DNA of 64,000 nucleotides from JBDHBD01 sp039586095 (GTDB taxonomy: Bacteria > Gemmatimonadota > Gemmatimonadetes > Palauibacterales > Palauibacteraceae), in NCBI GenBank assembly GCA_039586095.1, contig JBDHLB010000034.1, positions 1-64,000 of the forward strand, given 5' to 3'. The notes under the pieces were generated by a model. That model worked only from the letters and a program-made list of their open reading frames with translations. It was not told where the DNA came from and did no database searches. The translations under genes and the position numbers were made by a program. Positions 25,638 to 33,888 of this stretch are shown one piece after another. Numbering within the stretch: position 1 is the stretch's first letter; every line of letters starts with the position of its first letter.

Positions 25638-26690
25638 GTGAGTCAAGGGCGGTCGATGAGGCGGGGTGCGGGGTTGCTGGTGATGGTTGTTGCCTGCATC
25701 ATCGCGGCTTGCGATGTGCAGTGGGGCGGTGGCCGCCTCACGCTCGAAGACCCGGCCCCTCCACCCGACACCACGGCCGTCGAGGAGACAGATGAGCCGG
25801 CCCCCGAACCCCTCCCGGACGGGCCCTTGCTGTATCTCGCCTCGCTCGAGCCGTCGGGCGCCGCCCGACTCGTTCCGGTCGCGATGCTCGGGGATACGCT
25901 TCGGTCGTTCGGGTTGCCGGCGGCGTTGGACGCGGACTACCGGAACCGGTTCGACTCCGCGTTTCTGGCTCCGGGCACGGAGCTCGAGCTGCACGCCGGC
26001 GGTGTGCGCATCGGCTCGATCCTCCTCGGAGAAGAGCGGTCCATCCCCGATCCGGCGTGTCTCAGCGTACGGGCGGCCACGGCGCTCACGCTGCCCGGAC
26101 AATCCCTGCCTTCAGTGGCCTTCGCCGTCCCCCGCCAGGTTCCGGGTGCGACGCCCGAGAGGCCGCGTGCGCCCGTTCAGTCGCGCAGCATGTCCGTCGC
26201 GGGCCCCGTTCTGGCCGAGCGCCTCATCAACGACGCGCGCGCCTTTCTGGCCCGCCGGGTGGCTCTGACACCTGTCTGGCTGCCTCCTGACACGGCAGCG
26301 GCCATGGCATCCACGTATCTGGTCGAGGACCAACTGGCCCCCGGGCCGCCCACGGGCGATGCGATCTCTCTCTTCTTCCTGGCGCGCTGGGAACCGACGC
26401 GCGGTTTCATTCCGGTATGGCAGGAGGTCCGACGCTATTCGGACGCGCGCAACAAGGAAGCCTTCGAGCACCTCGATTGGATCACGACCGAGCACGGTCG
26501 CATAGACTTCCTGCGCCGGTACGACGGGGTCGGCGTGGGACTCGCGGCGAGCACCGAGAGGATACCGGGCGACCCGTCGGCCAGAGCGATCGAGTGGATC
26601 GAGGGGCCCGCCTGCAGCGGACTGGCCCTGCTGGGCGAGGCGGGTGGGGAAGCCGGCGGAGAGCTACCCGCGGGCGACAGCGGGTCGTAG
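25638..26690 (+). CDS. Lipoprotein of unknown function
   Basis: 350 residues from GTG 25638 with GAGGAG (25627-25632) at 5 nt. It has a lipoprotein signal (GLLVMVVACIIAAC) and then a Pro/Glu-rich linker (EETDEPAPEPLPDGP). The remainder has mixed strands and helices, including LVPVAMLGDTLRSFGLPAAL and a C-terminal ISLFFLARWEPTRGFIPVW followed by EHGRIDFLRRYDG. No known domain is recognised. It is divergent from the histone-deacetylase-family gene and ends 8 bp from the convergent sigma factor gene. Confidence 0.6.
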   Translation: MSQGRSMRRGAGLLVMVVACIIAACDVQWGGGRLTLEDPAPPPDTTAVEETDEPAPEPLPDGPLLYLASLEPSGAARLVPVAMLGDTLRSFGLPAALDADYRNRFDSAFLAPGTELELHAGGVRIGSILLGEERSIPDPACLSVRAATALTLPGQSLPSVAFAVPRQVPGATPERPRAPVQSRSMSVAGPVLAERLINDARAFLARRVALTPVWLPPDTAAAMASTYLVEDQLAPGPPTGDAISLFFLARWEPTRGFIPVWQEVRRYSDARNKEAFEHLDWITTEHGRIDFLRRYDGVGVGLAASTERIPGDPSARAIEWIEGPACSGLALLGEAGGEAGGELPAGDSGS

Positions 26691-26698
26691 AAGCCGTC

Positions 26699-27565
26699 TC
26701 AGGCCGCGAAGCTGCCGAGGATCCTGCCCGCTTCGCCCGTCCGCAGGTCGCGTAGCGCGCGATCGCGCAGCTGTCTCACCCTCTCGCGCGTCACTCCAAG
26801 CAGACCGCCGATCTCCTCGAGCGTGTGGGACTCCTCTCCCTGGAGACCGTAGTACAGCCGGACGACTCTCGCGTCGCGGGGTCGCAGCGTCCGGAGCGCG
26901 TCATCGATATGCTCCTTCAGCATCTCCGTCTCGACGGACTCCTCGAGCCCGGTTTCATCGATCAGGAAGCGATCGCCCAGCTGGTTGTCCTCCGACATCC
27001 CGATCGGAGCATCGAGCCGCACCTCGGCGACGTTGAGACTCTGCAACATGTCCACCGTGGCCACGTCGAGCTCCGCCTTCTCCGCAATCTCTGCCAGACT
27101 CGGCTCGCGCCTGAGGCTCTGCCTCAGCTCCTCGCGCACACGAACGACTCTGGACAGCTCGGTTGCGCGGTTGAGGGGAAGACGTACGGAGCGGCTTTGT
27201 TTGGCCAAAGCCGCAAGGATCGCCTGCCGGATCCACCACACGGCGTAGCTGATGAACTTCACGCCCTGGTCAGGATCGAATTTGGTGGCCGCCGTGACCA
27301 GCCCGACATTGCCTTCCTGTATGAGATCGAGAAAGGACATGCCGCGGTTCTGGTACTTCTTGGCGACCGAGATCACGAATCGGAGGTTCGAGCGGACGAG
27401 AATCTCCAGGGCGGCCGGGTCTCCTGCCTGCGCGAGACGGGCGATCCGGTCCTCCTCGGCAGGCGTGAGAAGCGCGTGCCTGCTCACTTCCTGCAGGTAC
27501 AGATCCAGGGCGCTCGGCATCTCGTGGGGAGCGCCGTTCTGCGGAATTGAGCCCTGTCGCGACAT
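26699..27565 (-). CDS. RNA polymerase sigma-70 family factor (group 2, RpoD/SigA-like)
   Basis: 288 residues from ATG 27565; the frame is open upstream but that part shows no sigma homology. Region 1.2 is PSALDLYLQEVSRHALLT. Regions 2.1-2.4 contain LRFVISVAKKYQNRGMSF, LIQEGNVGL and ISYAVWWIRQAIL. Region 3 follows, and region 4.2 is TLEEIGGLLGVTRERVRQL. It lacks the long region 1.1 and non-conserved insert of the primary factor, so it is probably an alternative group 2 sigma. It is divergent from the PP2C phosphatase gene, which may be regulatory. No clear ribosome-binding site precedes the chosen start. Confidence 0.9.
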   Translation of the reverse strand: MSRQGSIPQNGAPHEMPSALDLYLQEVSRHALLTPAEEDRIARLAQAGDPAALEILVRSNLRFVISVAKKYQNRGMSFLDLIQEGNVGLVTAATKFDPDQGVKFISYAVWWIRQAILAALAKQSRSVRLPLNRATELSRVVRVREELRQSLRREPSLAEIAEKAELDVATVDMLQSLNVAEVRLDAPIGMSEDNQLGDRFLIDETGLEESVETEMLKEHIDDALRTLRPRDARVVRLYYGLQGEESHTLEEIGGLLGVTRERVRQLRDRALRDLRTGEAGRILGSFAA

Positions 27566-27803
27566 CGTCAGTCGGAAACGTGGTCCCGTGCTGGAAGCCC
27601 TGCTGGATGCGGTCACGAGGCCGCTTCGTGTCTCGCGGGCATGAAGGTAGAGAGGGCTATTCGTGGCGTCAACGCGAAGTCGCTGAATCCACAGGGCTTC
27701 CAGCACCGCCAGCCGGACGCTCCGCGCTCGACCCTGCCGGCCCGTGACGAGAGCATCTTCCGCAGTCTTGTCCGATTCGGCCGCTGCACGAAGGTTGTCG
27801 AGC

Positions 27804-28568
27804 GTGGACACGTTGAGGTGGAATTGGGCAGCCGCCACGGATGTCGGACGGGTTCGGGCCAAGAATGAGGACTCCTATCTGGCCGACGGCGAGGCAGGCG
27901 TATTCGCTGTCGCGGACGGCATGGGTGGACATGCCGCCGGAGAAGTGGCGAGCCAGCTGGCCGTTCGCGTGACGGACAGGCGATTGCTCGAGTGCCCGGA
28001 GGGAGCCGACGAGGCCGAGAAAGCCGAGTGCCTGCGATCCGCTCTTCTCGAGGCGAACCGCGCCATCCGGGAGGCCAGCCACGCCCACCCGGCCAGGGCC
28101 GGCATGGGCACCACCGCGACCACGTTGCTGGTCGAAGCCACCGGTTACTACGCGATCGGCCACGTGGGCGACAGTCGTGCCTATCGGCTGCGCAACGGAC
28201 AGCTCGAACGCCTGACCGAAGACCACACGTACGTCCAGCAGCTCGTGAATCGTGGCCGGCTGACCGATGAGCAGGCCCGTCTGCATCCACGCTCCAGCCT
28301 TCTGACGCGCGCCCTCGGTACCGACGACCACGTCGATATCGATCTTTACCGGGGAAGCCTGAGCCCGGGGGACCGACTGCTCCTCTGCTCTGATGGACTG
28401 ACCGGCATGTTGTCGGACCAGAGGCTCGCGGAGCTGATGGGCGCGGTTTCCGACCCCGAGGTTCTGGTCGAAAGATTGATCGAGGTGGCCAACGACGCGG
28501 GCGGAAGCGACAACATCACCGTCGTCGTCGTCGACGCGTTGGCCGAGGGAGCTGAGCCCGCTCAGTAG
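27804..28568 (+). CDS. PP2C-family serine/threonine protein phosphatase
   Basis: 254 residues from GTG 27804 with AAGG about 9 nt upstream; GTG 27744 is an alternative. All PP2C motifs are present: TDVGRVRAKNEDSY, AVADGMGGHAAGE (metal-binding Asp-Gly), GMGTTATTLLV, IGHVGDSRAYRL, LLCSDGLTGMLSD and GSDNITVVVV. It is a soluble Stp/PrpC-type enzyme that reverses Hanks-type kinase phosphorylation. No partner kinase lies next to it. Its end overlaps the convergent HD-protein remnant by 7 bp. Confidence 0.93.
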   Translation: MDTLRWNWAAATDVGRVRAKNEDSYLADGEAGVFAVADGMGGHAAGEVASQLAVRVTDRRLLECPEGADEAEKAECLRSALLEANRAIREASHAHPARAGMGTTATTLLVEATGYYAIGHVGDSRAYRLRNGQLERLTEDHTYVQQLVNRGRLTDEQARLHPRSSLLTRALGTDDHVDIDLYRGSLSPGDRLLLCSDGLTGMLSDQRLAELMGAVSDPEVLVERLIEVANDAGGSDNITVVVVDALAEGAEPAQ

Positions 28569-29116
28569 AGCGGGCGATCGTCCTTCAACCGCTCGTCGAC
28601 CTGCTCGGGCGGGGCTTCGAGCAACTCGAGCAGCGGTGTCGGATCCTTCGGCTCGACCCTGTCCAGCGTGAACACCCGAAACACACGGGCGGCGTGGTGC
28701 AGCGAACGACCCAACCGGGGGAGATCGATGATTCCCTCCGCACCCGCCGGCGTGAGCCGCTGTACGCGTCCATCTCTTCGTACGAGGAGGAGGTCGAGCT
28801 GCAGCATCCCGGGATAGCCGGGATAGTCGACCATGGCAGAGCGAGGTTCGATTCCCCACTCACGGGCCAGTCGCTTCTCCAGCCTGCGAACCAGATCCGG
28901 TCGCTCCGAGATCCACTCTCCGATTCCGGCCGGTAGCGCGTCTCCGAAGATCTCCAGCGCCCGCTTCGGAAGGCGACGGTGGATCAGTGCGCCCAGGAGC
29001 TCGCGGATGAGGCGGTCGCTCCCGCCGCCCGGACCTTCCGGGTCGCCCGAGCCCTCCCGCTCGGCGGAACCCTCCCTGGCGGGCCGGTCTCCCCCACGGG
29101 CGGCGAGCAGGTTCAA
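28562..29116 (-). CDS. C-terminal part of the HD-domain phosphohydrolase, out of frame with its N-terminal part
   Basis: 184 codons if TTG 29116 is used; TTGA overlaps the stop of the preceding ORF. The sequence continues the HD family: reading the junction with one extra base gives VLSATDQELLNLL, after which come LLGALIHRRLPKRALEIFGD, RLAREWGIEPRSAM, DYPGYPGMLQLDLLLVRRDG and the final RVFTLDRVEP. These belong to the C-terminal half of YwfO-like HD proteins, so this is not a separate family. Either a 1-nt deletion near 29132-29140 disrupts the gene, or the assembly has an error, or the two parts are made by TTGA coupling. Confidence 0.7.
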   Translation of the reverse strand: MNLLAARGGDRPAREGSAEREGSGDPEGPGGGSDRLIRELLGALIHRRLPKRALEIFGDALPAGIGEWISERPDLVRRLEKRLAREWGIEPRSAMVDYPGYPGMLQLDLLLVRRDGRVQRLTPAGAEGIIDLPRLGRSLHHAARVFRVFTLDRVEPKDPTPLLELLEAPPEQVDERLKDDRPLY

Positions 29117-29949
29117 CAGCTCCTGGTCCGTCGCCGAAGCACTCCGATGGTCAGCGCACGTTCGATCAGACGTCGAAACGTGCAGGTCGCGGCGCGGACG
29201 CCGTGGTGCCAGTAGACATTGCGGAACATCTCGTACTTGGAGAAGAGCAGCGATTCGAGCGCGCTAACGCCTTTTTCGGTGACTCCTATCTCCGGGTGGT
29301 CCGCACCCTCCTCCTGCACCACCGTCAGTGCGTCGAGCAAGCGCTCGACGTCGACCGCTCCGTACGGCACACCGCAGAACAGACTGTCGCGGCGTAAGTA
29401 GTCGATCTTGTCGAGGTCGAGCGATCCCGCCACGAGACCCTGCAGCGGATGAGCCGAGGCCCCCCGAATGAGCTCGGCGATAAAGGTGGCGGAGCCCGAA
29501 CCGATCGTCGACAGGATTGAGTGGATCGGCTCGGCGCCCAGAAACCGATCCGCCACTTCCTCGTGATGACCGGGCAGCGCCTCGGCGCCCAGCTCCTCCA
29601 TCGCATGCGAGAACGCGTAATGGCCGACGTCGTGCAGAAGAGCGGCCAAACGGACGAGCGGCACGGCATCCCGCTCCGCGGCGCTCAGTCGTTCGAGATC
29701 GCCGCTCTCACGCAGTCGCTCGATGGCGCGGGTGGTGAGGTGGTACACGCCCAGCGCGTGGAGGAACCGGGTATGAACCGCCCCGGGATATACGAGGTGC
29801 GCAAACCCCAGCTGCTTCACGCGCCGAAGACGTTGAAACTCGGGTGTGTCGACGATGCCGGCCGCCGCCGGCTCGAGCCGGATGTTCTGCCACACGGGAT
29901 CTCGAACGGTTCTGGACCGCTCGGTGGCCTGGCTCGAGGGGTCGGTCAC
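29113..29949 (-). CDS. HD-domain phosphohydrolase (dGTPase/YwfO-like), N-terminal part
   Basis: 278 residues from GTG 29949 (a choice based on family starts such as VRDPVWQNIRLEP). Metal ligands of the HD superfamily are complete: HTRFLHALGVYHL, LLHDVGHYAFSH and LDLDKIDYLRRDS. Family members hydrolyse nucleotides (dNTPase) or act in nucleotide signalling in the cytoplasm. The frame ends abnormally as VLRRRTRSC at a point where relatives continue; the continuation is in the next frame (28562-29116). The active-site half is intact, so some function may remain. Confidence 0.8.
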   Translation of the reverse strand: MTDPSSQATERSRTVRDPVWQNIRLEPAAAGIVDTPEFQRLRRVKQLGFAHLVYPGAVHTRFLHALGVYHLTTRAIERLRESGDLERLSAAERDAVPLVRLAALLHDVGHYAFSHAMEELGAEALPGHHEEVADRFLGAEPIHSILSTIGSGSATFIAELIRGASAHPLQGLVAGSLDLDKIDYLRRDSLFCGVPYGAVDVERLLDALTVVQEEGADHPEIGVTEKGVSALESLLFSKYEMFRNVYWHHGVRAATCTFRRLIERALTIGVLRRRTRSC

Positions 29950-30020
29950 GCGATGGCCCCTGCTCGAGTGTACGAGGGGACCCCGGTGAGGCCCTTGGAG
30001 GCGGTGTGGGTCATACGCCG

Positions 30021-30048
30021 ATAATAGGCGGACCCGTGACTGCGGCAA
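30021..30048 (-). promoter_or_regulatory. Candidate sigma-70 promoter for the HD-domain gene
   Basis: On the minus strand, TTGCCG (30043-30048) and TATTAT (30021-30026) are separated by 16 bp, about 65 bp upstream of the chosen GTG start. The match to consensus is 4/6 and 5/6. Confidence 0.4.
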
Positions 30049-30053
30049 TCCGC

Positions 30054-30082
30054 TTGACACGTTCCTTCATGCCGGGGAGTAT
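30054..30082 (+). promoter_or_regulatory. Candidate promoter for the RemA-like gene
   Basis: A perfect TTGACA at 30054-30059 lies 56 bp before the GTG start at 30116. At 17 bp spacing the -10 is GAGTAT (30077-30082), a weak match; TATGAG at 30080-30085 would need a 20 bp spacer. It is back to back with the HD-gene promoter. Confidence 0.35.
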
Positions 30083-30115
30083 GAGTCATCAACGCTCTTT
30101 GCGGGAGATGGCACG

Positions 30116-30511
30116 GTGGAGATCAAGCGCGAACAGATGGTACACCTCGGATACGCCAAGTACTGGCGATCCGATGAGATCGTCGGACTGTTGCCTATCG
30201 AGGAGGGACGCGGGCCGGGCCGCCGCACCGAGGTGTACGTGGCCACGCGGGAGGATCCGATCGTCGCCTCACGGTCCGAGAACTCGATCCTGCAGGACAT
30301 GGCCTCCTTGCCCGCCGATGCCGTACGCGTGGCCGAATTCGCGGCGATCGCGGATGACCTGCAGGACTCGCTCAACGATCTCTCGCCGGTGCTGCGCCGC
30401 ATGCTCATGTCCGAAGGTCGATTCGACGTGGACTACTGGATCCGTCGACTGCGAGAGGTGACCGTGGCGATGGAAGAGTCGGACGACCAGGAAGACCTGT
30501 TCAGCGGCTGA
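30116..30511 (+). CDS. RemA/DUF370-like regulator with C-terminal extension
   Basis: 131 residues from GTG 30116 (GGGAG upstream). Residues about 8-62 (VHLGYAKYWRSDEIVGLLP, then GRRTEVYVATREDPIVASR) parallel the RemA/DUF370 pattern: an aromatic Gly-containing strand, a helix with Ile-Val, then a Gly-Arg-Arg-Thr turn and a last strand ending in a short polar phrase. RemA is a small DNA-binding regulator of biofilm genes in Bacillus. Here about 60 extra helical residues follow (AAIADDLQDSLNDLSPVLRR and YWIRRLREVTVAME) with an acidic tail. The assignment is from pattern only. Confidence 0.6.
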   Translation: MEIKREQMVHLGYAKYWRSDEIVGLLPIEEGRGPGRRTEVYVATREDPIVASRSENSILQDMASLPADAVRVAEFAAIADDLQDSLNDLSPVLRRMLMSEGRFDVDYWIRRLREVTVAMEESDDQEDLFSG

Positions 30512-30584
30512 GGCCGACCTCTCTCACACCCTCCCTGCCCCCGGTGCACGGGAACGCGGCCCCCGGCGGTCGGTACTGCGCTAG

Positions 30585-32681
30585 GTGCACCCCATTCGAT
30601 GGTTCTCACGAAAAGCCCGCCTCGGGCGTTCGCTGCCGTTGGCCTTCCTCTGTGTGGCGAGCGGCGTCGGGTCGGCCGTCGCTCAGGTCACGAGCGCCGT
30701 CGTCCCGGCCGATTCGGGTTGGAACGGCGCGCGAGCAACGGACATCGCCCGGCGCGCGGTAGCGGCCCGTCGACACGCCTATTCAGACAGCTCGCTGCGG
30801 AGTTTTCGGGCCGAGGTTCAGGGGCACGTCTACTTCTTCGGCGAATTCCGAGACGAGCGTGAGCTGGTTCGGGCCGATCAGGTCGCGCTCGAGGTCCTGT
30901 GGCAAGCACCCGACCGGGCGTACCAGACGATTGTAGGTCGGCGGCACGAGAAGCGCCTGCCTACGAACATCAGCTATCACATCGATCACCTGAGCCTCGT
31001 GCTCGACAATTTCGGGGACCGGATTCGGCTCGGCGAAGGCCAGGAGGTGCGGGACGTTCCGCACCCGGCTGGCCGGGGCGCTCTCGAGCATTACGAGTAT
31101 CGTCTCGTCGACTCGCTCGAGATCCGCATTCAGGATGAAGTCACGCGCGTCTATCGGCTTCAGGTACGACCGATCGACCCTTCCCTTCCGGGAGTGGTGG
31201 GCACGCTGTTCGTGGACCGTGAGACGGGGGCCCTGGCCCGGCTCGCCGCCACGTTCACCGGTGCCTCCTATCTGGATGAAGACCTGGACTACATCAGCGT
31301 CGACCTGAAGTCGGGCCGCTGGCAGGGGCGGTTCTGGCTGCCCGTCGAGCAGGAGGTGGAGATCCGGCGGGAAGTCTCGTGGCTCAGCTTTCCGGTGGGC
31401 GGGGTGATCCGTACGCGGCTCAAGGTCCACGAATACCGGATCAACGAACCGGGACAGGTTCGATTGGCCCGCGGAGCCCGGGTCGGAACCGTTCCCCCCG
31501 AGGCGCTGGCCGCCTTCGGCGATTGGCGGGCGCCGTTGTTCGCCGGCCCGATCTCCCCCGGGGAGCGCACCGACGAATCGCTGGACAAGCTGCGAGAACG
31601 CGCTCGAGAGCTCGTCTCGCCTGGAGCCCTGCTGGGTACCTCGCCCGTTCAGTTGCATCTGCCAGACGCTTCCAGCGGGCTGCGGGCGCGTCGGGCCGAG
31701 GGCCTGCTGATCGGTGGCGGGATCGCCTTCCGACCGGACGAGCAAACCGGCCTTCGGTTTTGGGCCGGCTATCCTTTCGCGCGCGAGCAGCCGCAACTGG
31801 CGGCCGGCGTCTCGCGAACCGCTGGCCCGGTCGATCTCTCGCTCGACCTGTTTCTGGACCGCTTCGCTGACATCGGACCCGTTCCTGCGGCGGCGGGAGT
31901 GATCTCCACGCTCGGTCATGGTTTCGAAGGCGAAGACTACACAGACCCGTACTTCGAGCGTGGCGGAGCCGTCGAGGCCGCCTTGTCGGCAGGAGCTGGC
32001 CGCTGGTCCGTCGGGATCGCCGTCGCGAGCCATCGCTCGGCCAATCTCGCCGTCGATCCTCGATCCGCCATTGGCGGCACGTTTCGATCCGTTCGTCCGA
32101 TTTCGGAAGGGACGTTGACCGCCGTGAACGCCGGTCTCGTGCAGGGCGTCGGGCAAGGTGTGGGAGCGACCTGGACCCTCGATGTTCGAGCGGAGCTCGG
32201 CCTGGCGGGACCCGGTGATTTCGGATTCAGCCGGCTCCTCGTCGGACTGGAGGCCGACGGTGAGCGACCGGACACGCCGTGGGGTTGGACCGTCGTCGGA
32301 AAAGGCGGAGTGGGCGGCGGCACACTGCCGGCTCAACGCCTCTTCCTGCTCGGGGGCCGGGGTACCATGCCCGGTTATTCGTTCCGCGCGTGGGGCGGTG
32401 ACCGCATGGCGTACGGCGCCGCCACCGTCTCCCGCGAAGTGCTCGAGCCCTGGCTCCGCGTGCGCCTGCTGGGGGCCTGGGGTACGACGGGCCTGAGTCG
32501 CGCGGGCGAGGAAGCAGCCGCGATCCTCGGGGTGACAGAGTCCGGCGCCGGACGCTTCTCGGCGGGCGCCGGACTCGGGATCTTCTACGACATCGTTCGT
32601 CTCGACCTCGTGCGAGGTCTGCGGGGGGGCGACTGGGTCTTGATGCTGTCGCTCAAGCGGGCTTTGTGGCCGGTGCTGTAG
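30585..32681 (+). CDS. Outer-membrane beta-barrel protein (BamA/TamA-like C-terminal barrel)
   Basis: 698 residues with an N-terminal signal (LPLAFLCVASGVGSAVAQ). The N-terminal half (35-330) is a periplasmic beta-rich domain of DUF5686-like appearance, with FRAEVQGHVYFFGEF and VGTLFVDRETGALARL. The second half (370-698) has alternating amphipathic strands and ends as GLGIFYDIVRLDLVRGLRGG, LMLSLKRALWPVL. The segment LFLLGGRGTMPGYSFRAWGG resembles the conserved lid/motif region of Omp85-type barrels. A role in outer-membrane assembly or surface export is possible; no POTRA domain can be assigned. Confidence 0.6.
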   Translation: MHPIRWFSRKARLGRSLPLAFLCVASGVGSAVAQVTSAVVPADSGWNGARATDIARRAVAARRHAYSDSSLRSFRAEVQGHVYFFGEFRDERELVRADQVALEVLWQAPDRAYQTIVGRRHEKRLPTNISYHIDHLSLVLDNFGDRIRLGEGQEVRDVPHPAGRGALEHYEYRLVDSLEIRIQDEVTRVYRLQVRPIDPSLPGVVGTLFVDRETGALARLAATFTGASYLDEDLDYISVDLKSGRWQGRFWLPVEQEVEIRREVSWLSFPVGGVIRTRLKVHEYRINEPGQVRLARGARVGTVPPEALAAFGDWRAPLFAGPISPGERTDESLDKLRERARELVSPGALLGTSPVQLHLPDASSGLRARRAEGLLIGGGIAFRPDEQTGLRFWAGYPFAREQPQLAAGVSRTAGPVDLSLDLFLDRFADIGPVPAAAGVISTLGHGFEGEDYTDPYFERGGAVEAALSAGAGRWSVGIAVASHRSANLAVDPRSAIGGTFRSVRPISEGTLTAVNAGLVQGVGQGVGATWTLDVRAELGLAGPGDFGFSRLLVGLEADGERPDTPWGWTVVGKGGVGGGTLPAQRLFLLGGRGTMPGYSFRAWGGDRMAYGAATVSREVLEPWLRVRLLGAWGTTGLSRAGEEAAAILGVTESGAGRFSAGAGLGIFYDIVRLDLVRGLRGGDWVLMLSLKRALWPVL

Positions 32682-32693
32682 GCCGGCTCGCCG

Positions 32694-33848
32694 TCAGCCT
32701 GCTGCCTGCGCCTCCTTCCACGCCGTAAGCACTTCCACTTCCCGCTCGGCATCGATGCCGAAGCGTAGCGAGGACTGTCGTTCCTCCGGCAGTGTCTGGA
32801 ACCACTCCAGGGTGTCGCTCGCGATCTCGTCCAGCGGCCGGAACTCGAGTCCCTTCTCCAGTGCCGCGGCAATGCTGACGCTGCCGAAACCCACCATGTC
32901 CTCGGCCGGCGGTACCCAGATGGGCATGTCCACCCAGGGGCGCACTTCCTGCTCCTCCAGGAAGGGGGTCGGCACGAAGGTGAAGGTCGCGTCAGATCCC
33001 ACACCGGTTCGGACCTCGTCCAGCACGTCGCCGATCCCCGTGGGGTTTCCGGTGGCGTTGTAGGTGCCGCTCTCGCCGCCTTCGAGCATGCGAATCATCC
33101 AGCCGGTGAGATCCCGCGCGTCGATCACCTGGACGGGGTCTGCCGGCGTTCCCGGCGCGAGCACCTCGCCACCTCGATGCACCCGAACCGGCCAGTACGT
33201 GAAGCGATCGGTGGGGTCTCCGGGGCCGATGATGAGCCCGGGTCGCACGATCAGCGCCCGATCGCCGAATGCGGCCCGCGCCTCCTCCTCGCACAGCGCC
33301 TTCAGCGCCCCGTAGGTCTCGCCCGTCACCTCTTCGATCGTCGGGTCGTCGATCGTAGCGACGGGGGCCGTCTCGTCCATTCCAGGCTGACTGAAGTCGG
33401 CGAAGGCGGAGATGGACGAGACGAACAGATACCGGTCTGCCGCGTCCTTGAGGAGCTGGGCGGATTGACGCACCCAGCGGGGGATCGAGGCCGAGTTGTC
33501 GATCACCACATCCCACTCGCGGCCCTCCAGCGACGCCAGATCGTCGTCGCGGTCGCCACGCAGCTGTTCGATGTCCGGAAACAGCTCCGGGTTCGTGCGG
33601 CCGCGGTTGAACAGGGTCAGCGTATGACCTCGCTCCCGCGCGTAGCGAACCTGGTGCGGACCGATGAATCCGGTCCCACCGAGGATCAGGATGCGCATGG
33701 GGTCGGGTGTCGGCTCGGCTCCGGCCTCCGATTCCGAACCCGACTCCGCCGGGGCACACGCTCCCAACCAGGGAACCACGGTCGCCAGACCGAGGGCGCC
33801 GGCCGCTCCCGCCGATGTATGGATGAACTCTCGCCGTGAGGTCGTCAT
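32694..33848 (-). CDS. Tat-exported NAD-dependent epimerase/dehydratase-fold lipoprotein
   Basis: 384 residues from ATG 33848 with AAGGAGAGACGA directly upstream. The N-terminus MTTSRREFIHTSAG is a twin-arginine signal, followed by a hydrophobic stretch and Leu-Gly-Ala-Cys, so the mature protein is probably a lipoprotein outside the cytoplasm. The Rossmann domain starts MRILILGGTGFIGPHQV (GxxGxxG) and continues with FNRGRTNPELF. Ser and a later ETYGALKALCEEE match the SDR Tyr-x3-Lys site. Extended SDR enzymes act on nucleotide sugars; an extracytoplasmic one needs its cofactor bound before export, which Tat permits. Confidence 0.85.
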   Translation of the reverse strand: MTTSRREFIHTSAGAAGALGLATVVPWLGACAPAESGSESEAGAEPTPDPMRILILGGTGFIGPHQVRYARERGHTLTLFNRGRTNPELFPDIEQLRGDRDDDLASLEGREWDVVIDNSASIPRWVRQSAQLLKDAADRYLFVSSISAFADFSQPGMDETAPVATIDDPTIEEVTGETYGALKALCEEEARAAFGDRALIVRPGLIIGPGDPTDRFTYWPVRVHRGGEVLAPGTPADPVQVIDARDLTGWMIRMLEGGESGTYNATGNPTGIGDVLDEVRTGVGSDATFTFVPTPFLEEQEVRPWVDMPIWVPPAEDMVGFGSVSIAAALEKGLEFRPLDEIASDTLEWFQTLPEERQSSLRFGIDAEREVEVLTAWKEAQAAG

Positions 33849-33888
33849 TCGTCTCTCCTTGCACCCGCACACGGCTCCACGCCGAGCG

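Noticed and set aside
26699..27862. Longer sigma factor (387 residues) starting at 27862
   Set aside because: The extra 99 residues overlap the divergent PP2C gene and have no sigma homology; family similarity starts just after ATG 27565.
28836..28870. tRNA-like T-arm (GAGGTTCGATTCCCC)
   Set aside because: No acceptor, D or anticodon arm can be folded around it, and it lies within the coding sequence of the HD-protein C-terminal part.
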